Source of the DNA: Actinomycetes bacterium
GTDB lineage: Bacteria; Actinomycetota; Acidimicrobiia; Acidimicrobiales; Acidimicrobilacustridaceae
Direction: 5' to 3'
NCBI GenBank assembly: GCA_029782025.1
Contig: JAKOVR010000219.1
Location: 1 to 64,000 of the forward strand
Length of the DNA: 64,000 nt
Below, in pieces: positions 25,804-33,909 of the stretch (the stretch's first letter is position 1; every line of letters starts with the position of its first letter). Below the pieces are notes generated by a model. That model had not been told where the DNA came from and ran no database searches. It was given only the letters and a program-made list of their open reading frames with translations. The translations under genes and the position numbers were made by a program.

Positions 25804-27195
25804 GTGATCGAAGAACCGGTCCTCACCAAGGTCTTGGCCCACGCCATGGCCACCGGCGCCGAGTTCGCCGAGATCTTCGCCGAGGACAAGCGGTCCTCCT
25901 CCGCCCACCTCGACGACGGCAAGGTCGAGGAGCTCAGCTCCGGCCGCGACCGTGGGGCGGGCATCCGGGTCGTGGCCGGCGAGACCACGGGCTACGCCCA
26001 CACCGCCGACCTGAGCGAGGCGGGGCTGCTCGCCGCGGCCGGGGCCGCGGCGGCCGTGGCCCGCGGCGGCGGCGGTGGCGTCCGCACGGTGGCGCTCACC
26101 CCGGTGGCGGCCGACCGCGGCTACGCCTACGAGGTGCTGCCCGAGGACGTCCCCAAGGCCACGAAGGTGGAGCTGCTCACCCGGGCCAACGACGTGGCCC
26201 GCAGCGCCGGCTCCTCGATCACCCAGGTCTCCGCCTCCTACGCCGACAGTCGGCGCCGCATCCTCGTGGCCAACTCCGACGGTGTGCTCGCCACCGACGA
26301 CGCCGTGCGCACCCTCTTCTCGGTGAGCTGCGTCGCCACGGGCGACACCGGCATGCAGACCGGCCGCCAGGCCATCGGCCACACCATGGGCTACGAGCTC
26401 TTCGACCGCTACGACGTGGAGGAGCTCGCCGGCGAGGCGGCGCAGCGGGCCCTCACCAAGCTCGGCGCCCGCCCGGCCCCGAGCGGGCAGATGCCGGTGG
26501 TCATCGCCTCGGGCGGCGGCGGCGTGCTGTTCCACGAGGCTTGCGGTCACGGCCTCGAAGCCGACCTCATCGCCAAGGGCGCGTCGGTGTTCAAGGGCCG
26601 TGTCGGCGAGCAGGTCGCCTCGCCGCTCGTCACCCTCGTCGACGACGGCACCATGGCCCGGGAGTGGGGGTGCTTCGCCATCGACGACGAGGGCCGGCCG
26701 GCCCAGCGCAACGTCCTCATCCAGGACGGCGTGCTCACCGACTACATGTACGACTACCTCCGCGCCCGCAAGGAGGGTCGGCCCTCGTCGGGCAACGGCC
26801 GGCGGCAGAGCTACCAGTACCTGCCCATGGTGCGGATGACCAACACCTACCTGCTGGCCGGCACCGACGAGCCCGACGACATCATCGCCTCCACCGAGAA
26901 GGGCGTGTACGTGAAGCACCTCGGCGGCGGCCAGGTCAACACGGCCACCGGCGACTTCGTGTTCGGGATGACCGAGGCCTACCTCATCGAGGGCGGCCGG
27001 ATCACCGAGCCGCTGCGGGAGGGCAACCTGATCGGCAACGGCCCCGAGGTGCTCCGCATGATCGACGCCGTGGGCCACGACTTCGCCATGGGCCCGCCCG
27101 GCACGTGTGGCAAGGACGGCCAGGGGGTCCCCGTCGGCGACGGGGTGCCGACCCTGCGGGTCACGTCCCTCACCATCGGCGGCACGGCGGCGTGA
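25804..27195 (+). CDS. tldD: TldD-family metalloprotease
   Basis: This 463-residue protein is the zinc-bearing subunit of the TldD/TldE protease, which unfolds and degrades small peptides and matures some ribosomal peptides. The zinc motif HEACGHGLE (HExxxH) lies near residue 245 in VVIASGGGGVLFHEACGHGLEAD. Other conserved parts are VTLVDDGTM, PMVRMTNTYLLAG and the C-terminal PGTCGKDGQGVPVGDG. The GTG start is at 25804. Its stop overlaps the GTG of the first tldE (GTGA), so they are translationally coupled. Confidence 0.93.
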   Translation: MIEEPVLTKVLAHAMATGAEFAEIFAEDKRSSSAHLDDGKVEELSSGRDRGAGIRVVAGETTGYAHTADLSEAGLLAAAGAAAAVARGGGGGVRTVALTPVAADRGYAYEVLPEDVPKATKVELLTRANDVARSAGSSITQVSASYADSRRRILVANSDGVLATDDAVRTLFSVSCVATGDTGMQTGRQAIGHTMGYELFDRYDVEELAGEAAQRALTKLGARPAPSGQMPVVIASGGGGVLFHEACGHGLEADLIAKGASVFKGRVGEQVASPLVTLVDDGTMAREWGCFAIDDEGRPAQRNVLIQDGVLTDYMYDYLRARKEGRPSSGNGRRQSYQYLPMVRMTNTYLLAGTDEPDDIIASTEKGVYVKHLGGGQVNTATGDFVFGMTEAYLIEGGRITEPLREGNLIGNGPEVLRMIDAVGHDFAMGPPGTCGKDGQGVPVGDGVPTLRVTSLTIGGTAA

Positions 27196-28550
27196 CCGGC
27201 CCGGGCGCCGATGCCGACCTCCTCGCCGTGGTCGACCGGGTGGTGGGCTGGGCCGCCGACGGGGAGCAGGTCGAGGCGGTCGCCGTGCGGGGCACCGACA
27301 CCGAGATCCGGGTGTACGAGGGCGAGGTGGAGTCGCTGTCCTCGGCCCAGTCCCAGGGGGTCGGCATCCGGGTGATCAGCGGCGGCCGCCAGGGCTTCGC
27401 CTACGCCGCCACCTTCGACCCCGACGTCCTCGGCGAAGCGCTCCGGGAGGCGCGCGACAACGCCTCCTTCGCCACCGTCGACGAGCACCAGGCGCTGGCC
27501 GAGCCCGACGGTGTGCCCCTGCCCGACCTCGACCTCTACCGCCCGAGCCTCGACGCCTTCGCCACCGAGGGCAAGATCGAGCTGGCCCTGGAGCTGGAGC
27601 GGGCGGTGCGGGCCGGCGATCCCCGCATCGTGGGCCTCGAGTCCTCCGAGTACGCCGACACGCGCTTCGAGGGGGCCATCGCCTCCACCACCGGGGTGCG
27701 CAATGCCGGCCGGGAGACGAGCTGCTTCCTCGCCACCTACGTGCTGGCCGGCGAGGACGAGACCCGCACCGGCTTCGGCTTCGGCGTGGCGCGGGAGCCG
27801 GGCGAGCTCGATCCCGGCCGGGTCGCCGCCGACGCCGTCGGCCGGGCCACCCGGCTGCTCGGCGCCCGCAAGCCGCCGTCGCAGAAGCTCACGGTGGTGC
27901 TCGAGCCCTGGGTCACGGCCCAGCTCATCGGCATCGTCGGCTCCGTGCTCGACGGTGAGTCCGTGCTCAAGGGCCGGTCGCTCTTCGCCGACCGCCACGG
28001 TGAGCAGGTGGCGTCGCCCCTGCTCACGCTGGTCGACGACCCCACCGATCCCGCCGCCTTCACGGCGACCGACAGCGACGGCGAGGGCCTGGCCACGCGC
28101 CGCAACGTGCTGATCGAGGACGGGATGCTGCGGGGCTTCCTCCACAACGCGTACACCGCCCGCCGGGCCGGCACGGTCTCGACCGGCTCGGCCGTGCGGG
28201 GCAGCTTCAAGCACGTGCCCGGGGTGGGGATCCAGGCGGTGTCCGTGGTGCCCGGCACCGCCAGCCGCGACGACCTCGTCGCCGCCATCGACGACGGCGT
28301 GCTCGTGCAGGACGTCGCCGGGCTGCACTCCGGCGTCAACCCCGTGAGCGGCGACTTCTCCACCGGGGCCGACGGCCTGCGCATCCGCGGCGGCAGCCTG
28401 GCCGAGCCGCTCCGGGAGTTCACCATCGGCTCCACCCTCCAACGCATGCTGCTCGACGTGGCCGCGGTGGGGAACGACCTCGAGTGGTTGCCCATGAGCG
28501 CGTCGGGGGTCACCCTCGTGATCCACGACGTCATGGTGTCGGGCACGTGA
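27192..28550 (+). CDS. tldE: TldE/PmbA-family protein, first copy
   Basis: This 452-residue partner of TldD lacks the zinc HExxxH motif, as expected for TldE. Conserved signatures are GEVESLSSAQSQGVGIRVI, TRFEGAIASTTGVRNAGRETSC, LFADRHGEQVASPLLTLVDDPT, LRGFLHNAYTARRAG and GLHSGVNPVSGDFSTGADG. It would form a TldD-TldE heterodimer in the cytoplasm. GTG 27192 overlaps the tldD stop. The next gene is a second copy of the same family, so which copy partners TldD cannot be told from sequence. Confidence 0.9.
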   Translation: MTGPGADADLLAVVDRVVGWAADGEQVEAVAVRGTDTEIRVYEGEVESLSSAQSQGVGIRVISGGRQGFAYAATFDPDVLGEALREARDNASFATVDEHQALAEPDGVPLPDLDLYRPSLDAFATEGKIELALELERAVRAGDPRIVGLESSEYADTRFEGAIASTTGVRNAGRETSCFLATYVLAGEDETRTGFGFGVAREPGELDPGRVAADAVGRATRLLGARKPPSQKLTVVLEPWVTAQLIGIVGSVLDGESVLKGRSLFADRHGEQVASPLLTLVDDPTDPAAFTATDSDGEGLATRRNVLIEDGMLRGFLHNAYTARRAGTVSTGSAVRGSFKHVPGVGIQAVSVVPGTASRDDLVAAIDDGVLVQDVAGLHSGVNPVSGDFSTGADGLRIRGGSLAEPLREFTIGSTLQRMLLDVAAVGNDLEWLPMSASGVTLVIHDVMVSGT

Positions 28551-29908
28551 GCGCGGCCCACCTCGACACCGACGAGCTCCTGGCGCTCGCCCGTCGCGTC
28601 GCCGACCGGGCGCGGCCCGGCGAGGAGATCGAGGTGTTCGTCGGCCGCGGCGTGACCACCTCGGTCAAGGCCTACGGCGGCGAGGTGGAGTCGATCTCGT
28701 CGGCCCAGAGCCAGGGCGTGGGCATCCGGGTGGTGGCCGACCACCGGCAGGGCTTCGCCCATTGCGGCACCCTCGACGAGACGGTGGTGGCCGAGACGTT
28801 GGCCGACGCCCGCGACAACGTCCGGTTCGGCGAGGTCGACGAACACCTCGGCCTCGCCCGCCCCGACGGGGTGGCCGCGGTCGAGCAGGACCTGTGGAAC
28901 GAGGCCGTCGTGTCGTTCGCGTCGGCCGACAAGGTGGCGATGGCCCTCGAGCTCGAGCGGGTGGTGAAGGGCCTCGACCCCCGCGTCACCGGCGTGCGCA
29001 CCGCGACCTTCGCCGACGGCGCCGGCGAAGCCGCGATCGCCACCAGCACGGGCATCGCCGCCGCCGCCCGCTCCACCACCTGCTCGCTGTCGGTGCTGGC
29101 CCTGGCGACGGACGGTTCCGAGACCAAGACCGGTGGGGGGGTCGACATCGGCCGCGACCCCGCCGCGCTCGACGTGGGCCGCGCCGCGGCCGACGCCGTC
29201 GACCGGGCCGTCCGGCTGTTCGGGGCGCGGCCGGTGCCCTCGCAGACCGTGTCGGTCTTCCTCGAACCGCGGATGGCGGCGACCCTCCTGGCCCTGGCCA
29301 CCGCCACCCTCAACGGCGAGTCGGTGCAGAAGGGGCGCTCGCCGTTCGCCGACCGGGTGGGCGAGCCCATCGCCGCGCCGGCGCTCACCATCGTCGACGA
29401 CCCGACCGATCCGGCCTCGCTCGGCGCCAGCTCCTTCGACGGTGAAGGCCTGGCGTGCCGCCGCACCCCGCTCGTGGTCGACGGCGTGCTCCAGGGCTTC
29501 CTCCACAACAGCTACACCGCCCGCAAGGCCGGGGTCGGGTCCACCGGTTCGGCGGTGCGGGGCTACCGGTCCACGCCCGGCGTCGGGCCCCAGGTGCTGG
29601 TCGTGGCGCTCGGGCACCAGGGCCACGACGAGCTCCTCGCCGGGGTCGGCACGGGCGTGTACGTCCAGTCCTTCAGCGGGCTCCACTCCGGGGTCAACCC
29701 GGTCTCGGGTGACTTCTCGGTGGGGGTCGAGGGCCTTATGATCCGCGACGGCGCCTTGGCCGAGCCCGTCCGCGAGGTCACGCTCGGGTCCACCATCCAG
29801 AAGCTCCTCCTCGGCGTGCGGGCGGTCGGCAACGATCGTGAGTGGCTGCCGGGAGGGACCGGCAGCGCCAGCATCCTCATCGACGACGTGCGCCTCTCCG
29901 GCACCTGA
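28547..29908 (+). CDS. TldE/PmbA-family protein, second copy
   Basis: This 453-residue paralogue of the preceding protein has matching blocks GEVESISSAQSQGVGIRVV, PFADRVGEPIAAPALTIVDDPT, LQGFLHNSYTARKAG and GLHSGVNPVSGDFSVGVEG. Divergence between the copies is substantial outside these blocks, so the duplication is old. GTG 28547 overlaps the previous stop by the GTGA pattern, making a three-gene coupled operon of tldD and two tldE genes. The two TldE proteins may give the protease alternative substrate choices; this is an inference. Confidence 0.85.
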   Translation: MSAAHLDTDELLALARRVADRARPGEEIEVFVGRGVTTSVKAYGGEVESISSAQSQGVGIRVVADHRQGFAHCGTLDETVVAETLADARDNVRFGEVDEHLGLARPDGVAAVEQDLWNEAVVSFASADKVAMALELERVVKGLDPRVTGVRTATFADGAGEAAIATSTGIAAAARSTTCSLSVLALATDGSETKTGGGVDIGRDPAALDVGRAAADAVDRAVRLFGARPVPSQTVSVFLEPRMAATLLALATATLNGESVQKGRSPFADRVGEPIAAPALTIVDDPTDPASLGASSFDGEGLACRRTPLVVDGVLQGFLHNSYTARKAGVGSTGSAVRGYRSTPGVGPQVLVVALGHQGHDELLAGVGTGVYVQSFSGLHSGVNPVSGDFSVGVEGLMIRDGALAEPVREVTLGSTIQKLLLGVRAVGNDREWLPGGTGSASILIDDVRLSGT

Positions 29909-29951
29909 ACGTCACCCGCATCGCCCTGTCCCCGAGCCGGAAAGGCCGACC

Positions 29952-31028
29952 GTGACCGACCCCTCCCTTCCCGTGCCCGCCCGCCCGGGCGCGCTCCGCC
30001 GATTGCTCCTCGCCGCCGGTTTCGTGGTCCTCGGTCTCGTCCTGCTCCACCCCCGGGCGGTGGCGGCCCAGCCCGGCACCACGACCACGACCGCACGCCC
30101 GGCGCCGTCCGGTCCGTCCATCACCACCAACGACGCGCCCACGCTCGATGCCGCCCGCTCCGAGCTCACCCCGGCCAAGGCGGTGGTGCTCGGCGTGGTG
30201 GAGGGGGTGACCGAGTTCCTCCCCGTCAGCTCCACTGGCCACCTCCTGGTGGTGGACGACCTCCTCGGCATCGGCAAGACCGACGCCACCAAGGAGGCGG
30301 CCGACGCCTACGACGTGGTGATCCAGGGCGGGGCCATCGTGGCGGTGCTGCTGGTCTACTGGCCCCGGGTCGTGCAGATGGTCAAGGCCGTCCCGTACGT
30401 GGCCAACCGGAACCGCACCCCGCCGGACGAGGCCACCGACGCCGGTCGCCGGCTCCTCGTCGCCATCGTCGTGGCCTTCCTCCCCGCCGCCGTGGTCGGT
30501 GCCCTGTTCGAGAAGAAGATCAAGGGTGCGCTGTTCGCGCCGTGGCCGATCGTGGTGGCCTGGGTGGTCGGTGGCCTGGCCCTGATCCTGCTCGCGCGGT
30601 CGGGTCGGCTGGCCCCCGACCGCCGGGGCGCCGCCCTCACCACCCTCACCTACCGCCAGGCCGCCATCATCGGCGGGGCGCAGTGCCTGGCCCTCTGGCC
30701 CGGCACCTCGCGGTCGCTGGTCACGATCATCGCGGCGACGCTGCTCGGGTTGACGCTCTCCGCTGCGGTCGAGTTCTCGTTCCTCCTGGGGCTGATCACC
30801 CTGGGTGCCGCCACCGCCTTCGACGCGGCCAAGAGCGGCCGGCACATCGTGGAGAACTACGGCGTCGTGAGCCCGGCCATCGGCTTCGCGGTGGCGGCGG
30901 GTTCGGCCTTCGTGGCCGTGCGCTGGATGGTGGGCTACCTCCAGCGCCACGACGTGGCGGTCTTCGGCTACTACCGCCTGGCCGTGGCGGCGGGCACCGC
31001 GGCGCTGCTGCTCACCAACGTGATCTGA
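29952..31028 (+). CDS. uppP: undecaprenyl-diphosphatase with N-terminal extension
   Basis: This 358-residue integral membrane phosphatase recycles undecaprenyl diphosphate for cell-wall synthesis. BacA/UppP motifs are VLGVVEGVTEFLPVSSTGHLLVV (active-site Glu and Ser), and CLALWPGTSRSLVTI (catalytic Arg). Eight hydrophobic segments fit the family. The odd part is residues 1-75: a signal-like segment (LRRLLLAAGFVVLGLVLLHPRAVAAQ) and a Thr/Pro-rich linker precede the enzyme, which usually starts almost at once. GTG 29952 follows the tldE stop by 43 bases. Confidence 0.92.
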   Translation: MTDPSLPVPARPGALRRLLLAAGFVVLGLVLLHPRAVAAQPGTTTTTARPAPSGPSITTNDAPTLDAARSELTPAKAVVLGVVEGVTEFLPVSSTGHLLVVDDLLGIGKTDATKEAADAYDVVIQGGAIVAVLLVYWPRVVQMVKAVPYVANRNRTPPDEATDAGRRLLVAIVVAFLPAAVVGALFEKKIKGALFAPWPIVVAWVVGGLALILLARSGRLAPDRRGAALTTLTYRQAAIIGGAQCLALWPGTSRSLVTIIAATLLGLTLSAAVEFSFLLGLITLGAATAFDAAKSGRHIVENYGVVSPAIGFAVAAGSAFVAVRWMVGYLQRHDVAVFGYYRLAVAAGTAALLLTNVI

Positions 31029-31044
31029 CCCGCCGGTCGCCTCC

Positions 31045-31773
31045 TCAGCCGTTGGGGTGCACGGCGACCACCACCACCCCGGTGGCGATGGCGGCCGCGG
31101 TGGCGGCCAGGTCGTCGGGAGCGATCGACAACGTGACGTCGCCCTCGTCGTCGACGGCCAGCACGACGGCGTCGCGGGCCACGACGCTGGCTCGACCCTC
31201 GACCGTGGTCACCCCCACCAGATCGGCGCCGTCGCCGGGCCGGGCCGGGATCCGCTGGTGCCGGCCGGGCACGGTGACGGCGCGCCGGCCGGCGGCGAGG
31301 AGCGCCTGTTCGGGGCTGACGCCGGCGGGGGAGAGCCGGGGTTCGACCAGGACCTCGCGCCGACCGACGGCGGCGCGGGTGACGCGCCCGTCGGGTGGCC
31401 CGCCGACCGCGCCCTCGGGGAGGAGGTCGACCGGGACGGCGACGGCCTCGAGGTCGGTGCCGGCGAGGACGTGGCCCGGGGGGAGCGCGGCGACGGTGCG
31501 GTAGGCCACGCGGGTGGGGCCGAGGCGGGTCACCGTGTCGTGGGCCTCCTCCACGGCGGCCGAGACCGACGTCGCCGCCAGCGTCGCTGCCGCGGCCACG
31601 GCGAGCCAGGCGGCGATCGTGCGTCGTCGGGCCGCCGCCGGCCGCAGGGGCCGGCGGCGCCGGGGCAGGCGCCGGGGCGGAGCGGGCCGGCGGAACGGGT
31701 CGCGTGGGTGGGGCGCGGGGCGGTCGGGCGGGCCGGAGAGCTCGGGCGCCACGGGGAACGGGTCGGACGGCAT
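31045..31773 (-). CDS. membrane-anchored SAF-domain protein
   Basis: This 242-residue protein has a basic proline-rich cytoplasmic tail (residues 1-50), one membrane segment (TIAAWLAVAAAATLAATSVSAA) and an extracytoplasmic SAF domain (YRTVAALPPGHVLAGTDLEAVAVPVDLLPEG..., then GRREVLVEPRLSPAG). SAF domains of this size occur in CpaB/RcpC pilus-assembly proteins and in antifreeze-like proteins. A role in Flp-pilus secretion is possible, but no pilus genes are nearby. It is convergent with uppP. Confidence 0.6.
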   Translation of the reverse strand: MPSDPFPVAPELSGPPDRPAPHPRDPFRRPAPPRRLPRRRRPLRPAAARRRTIAAWLAVAAAATLAATSVSAAVEEAHDTVTRLGPTRVAYRTVAALPPGHVLAGTDLEAVAVPVDLLPEGAVGGPPDGRVTRAAVGRREVLVEPRLSPAGVSPEQALLAAGRRAVTVPGRHQRIPARPGDGADLVGVTTVEGRASVVARDAVVLAVDDEGDVTLSIAPDDLAATAAAIATGVVVVAVHPNG

Positions 31774-31852
31774 GCGGGTCTCGCTCGGTCGATCGGTCGA
31801 GGATGACGGCGATCGCCGCGAGCCCGGCCGGAGCGGCCCGGGTGGGGGCAGG

Positions 31853-32521
31853 CTACCCCTCGGCGGGGGCGGTGAGCACGAGGCGGAACAGAGCCCGGAG
31901 GTCGGCGGCGGCGGCCTCGAAGGTCTGCCCGTTCTGGTGGCGCCGGATGCGCCAGGTGAGCGGATCCATCTCCACCTCGAGGATCCGGACGACCACGTCG
32001 GCATGGCCGGGCTCGGCGGCGTCGAGGGCGGCCAGCTCGGGCGCGAAGACCCCGAGCAGGCGCTCGCGCATGAGGTCGCGCATGAACTGCACGCCGAGGA
32101 TCCCGAAGCGCTGGCCGGCCGGGTGGGTGAGCACCGCCCAGCGGATGTGCATCGAGTCCTCGTTGATGGCGGTGGCCCGTTCGCAGAAGTACTCGATCCG
32201 GGCGTCGACCGGCCCATCGGTGACGACCTCGGGCACCAGTGGGAGGATGTGCTCGCCGTTGCGGGTCATGACCGCCGTCATCAGCGTGTGCATGTCGCTG
32301 AAGTGGTTGAACACGGTGCGCTGCGTGACCCCGGCGCGCTCGGCGATCTCGGTGCTCGACGGCGCGGTGTTGCCCGACCGGAGCAGCTCGAGCATGGCGT
32401 CGACGATGGCGGCGCGGGAGCGCTCGCTGCGCAGGTGGCGGCCGTCGACCGCCTTCTTCTCGCCCCCGCCCCCCTTGGCGCCGGCCGCCGCGGAGGCATC
32501 TTCGGCGGCCGGGGCGTCCAT
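31853..32521 (-). CDS. TetR-family transcriptional regulator
   Basis: This 222-residue regulator's DNA-binding domain is RSERSRAAIVDAMLELLRSGNTAPSSTEIAERAGVTQRTVFNHFSDMHTLM, with the recognition helix in VTQRTVFNHF. The remaining ~140 residues form a helical ligand-binding region. The first ~30 residues are a low-complexity alanine/glycine stretch. ATG 32521 lies directly after the FmdB stop (32523), so the two are cotranscribed and may share the heat-shock operator at 32931. Confidence 0.85.
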   Translation of the reverse strand: MDAPAAEDASAAAGAKGGGGEKKAVDGRHLRSERSRAAIVDAMLELLRSGNTAPSSTEIAERAGVTQRTVFNHFSDMHTLMTAVMTRNGEHILPLVPEVVTDGPVDARIEYFCERATAINEDSMHIRWAVLTHPAGQRFGILGVQFMRDLMRERLLGVFAPELAALDAAEPGHADVVVRILEVEMDPLTWRIRRHQNGQTFEAAAADLRALFRLVLTAPAEG

Positions 32522-32522
32522 C

Positions 32523-32858
32523 TCAGCTGGCGGCGGTGGCCGGGGTGGCGGCGCTGCTGCTGGCGCTGCTGTCGCTCTTCTTGGTGTCCCCGCCCGACCC
32601 ACCGGAGGAGGTCGACGACGAGGTGGAGCTCTCCGAGCCCGAGCTGCTCGAGCTCGACGAGGAGGAGCTCGTCGAGCTGCTCGAGCGGCTGTCGGTCTTG
32701 TAGAAGCCGCCGCCCTTGAACGAGATGCCGACGGCGCTGAACTTCTTCTTCACGGTGCCGCCGCACGAGGGGCATTCGGTGAGCGGGTCGTCGGTGAAGG
32801 ACTGGACGGCCTCGAACTCGTGGTCGCAGTCCTTGCATCGGTACTGGTAGGTGGGCAT
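32523..32858 (-). CDS. FmdB-family zinc ribbon protein with polyserine tail
   Basis: This 111-residue protein begins MPTYQYRCKDCDHEFE and continues LTECPSCGGTVKKKFSAVGISFKGGGFYKTD, the four-cysteine zinc ribbon of the FmdB/CxxC regulator family. The last ~55 residues are almost all serine with Thr, Gly, Lys and Asp, a disordered tail. The function of the family is unclear; it is often near stress genes. A consensus CIRCE operator lies 73 bases upstream, so the gene is probably repressed by HrcA and induced by heat. Confidence 0.88.
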   Translation of the reverse strand: MPTYQYRCKDCDHEFEAVQSFTDDPLTECPSCGGTVKKKFSAVGISFKGGGFYKTDSRSSSSTSSSSSSSSSSGSESSTSSSTSSGGSGGDTKKSDSSASSSAATPATAAS

Positions 32859-32930
32859 CGGTGCGGATCCTGTGGTTGACGGGACTCGACGGAGCGGGGG
32901 GTGCGGAGAGGTGCCGGCAGGGGCGCCCGC

Positions 32931-32957
32931 CTGGCACTCGACCGCGGAGAGTGCCAG
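32931..32957. promoter_or_regulatory. CIRCE element (HrcA binding site)
   Basis: CTGGCACTC-N9-GAGTGCCAG is a perfect 9-bp inverted repeat with exactly nine bases between the arms, identical in form to the HrcA operator. It sits between the leftward fmdB-like gene (ATG 32858) and rightward galU (ATG 33007). Confidence 0.9.
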
Positions 32958-33006
32958 TGTACCGCCGCTCCCCGGTCGGCGCCCCACCCGCTAGGGTCGC
33001 GCGCCG

Positions 33007-33897
33007 ATGCAGCGCACCGTCACGAAGGCCGTCATCCCCGCCGCCGGGCTCGGCACCCGCTTCCTGCCCGCCACCAAGGCCCAGCCGAAAGAGATGCTGC
33101 CGGTGGTCGACAAGCCGGCCATCCAGTACGTGGTCGAGGAGGCCGTGCGGGCCGGGATCACCGACATCCTCATCATCACCGGCCGGGGCAAGCGCTCCCT
33201 CGAGGACCACTTCGACCGGGCGTTCGAGCTGGAGTACTACCTGCGGGAGAAGGGCAAGCTCGACGACCTCGCCGAGATCCAGGCCCTGGCCGAGATGGCC
33301 GACATCCACTACGTGCGCCAGGGCGAGCCGCTGGGGCTGGGCCACGCCGTGTCCGTCGCCCGCAAGCACGTCGGCGACAACCCGTTCGTCGTGATGCTCG
33401 GCGACGACATCATGGACGAGCGGGCCCCCGTGCTCGAGGGCATGATCCGCACCTTCGAGCAGTACGGCCGGTCGGTGGTGGCACTCAAGGAGTTCCCGCT
33501 GGAGGAGATCTCGGCCTACGGCTGCGTGAAGCCCGAGGTGGTCAGCGACCAGCTGGTCCGCGTCCTCGACATCGTGGAGAAGCCGGCGCCTGCCGCTGCC
33601 CCCTCCTCGCTGGCCGTGATGGGGCGCTACATCTTCACGCCGGAGATCTTCGAGGAGATCGAGCGCGTCACGCCGGGGGTCGGGGGCGAGATCCAGCTCA
33701 CCGACGCCATCGCCCTCCTGCTGCGGGAGCAGACGGTCTACGGGTACGTCTTCGACGAGGGACGCTTCGACGTCGGCAAGAAGATCGACTACCTGCGGGC
33801 CACGGTCGAGATCGCCATCGACCGTGAGGACCTCGGCCCGGAGTTCCGCCAGTTCCTGGTCGACCTGCTGCGCCGCCGCAACCTCCTCGACGGCTGA
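33007..33897 (+). CDS. galU: UTP-glucose-1-phosphate uridylyltransferase
   Basis: This 296-residue nucleotidyltransferase makes UDP-glucose from UTP and glucose-1-phosphate. It has IPAAGLGTRFLPATKAQPKEMLPVVDKPAIQYVVEEA (nucleotide loop and catalytic lysine), GLGHAVSVARKHVGDNPFVVMLGDDIM (metal Asp) and GGEIQLTDAIALLL. Full length. A TAGGGT hexamer (32992-32997) ends 9 bases before the ATG, so the transcript is probably leaderless. That -10 box is about 35 bases downstream of the CIRCE site. moeA starts 12 bases after its stop. Confidence 0.96.
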   Translation: MQRTVTKAVIPAAGLGTRFLPATKAQPKEMLPVVDKPAIQYVVEEAVRAGITDILIITGRGKRSLEDHFDRAFELEYYLREKGKLDDLAEIQALAEMADIHYVRQGEPLGLGHAVSVARKHVGDNPFVVMLGDDIMDERAPVLEGMIRTFEQYGRSVVALKEFPLEEISAYGCVKPEVVSDQLVRVLDIVEKPAPAAAPSSLAVMGRYIFTPEIFEEIERVTPGVGGEIQLTDAIALLLREQTVYGYVFDEGRFDVGKKIDYLRATVEIAIDREDLGPEFRQFLVDLLRRRNLLDG

Positions 33898-33909
33898 AGG
33901 CCGAGCCCG

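Noticed and set aside
30542-31504. Rightward frame overlapping uppP and the SAF gene
   Set aside because: Composition is shadow-like and it crosses two well-supported genes.
32560-32700. Serine-codon-rich run as a DNA tandem repeat element
   Set aside because: It is the polyserine tail of the FmdB-family protein; codons vary and no regular unit is present.
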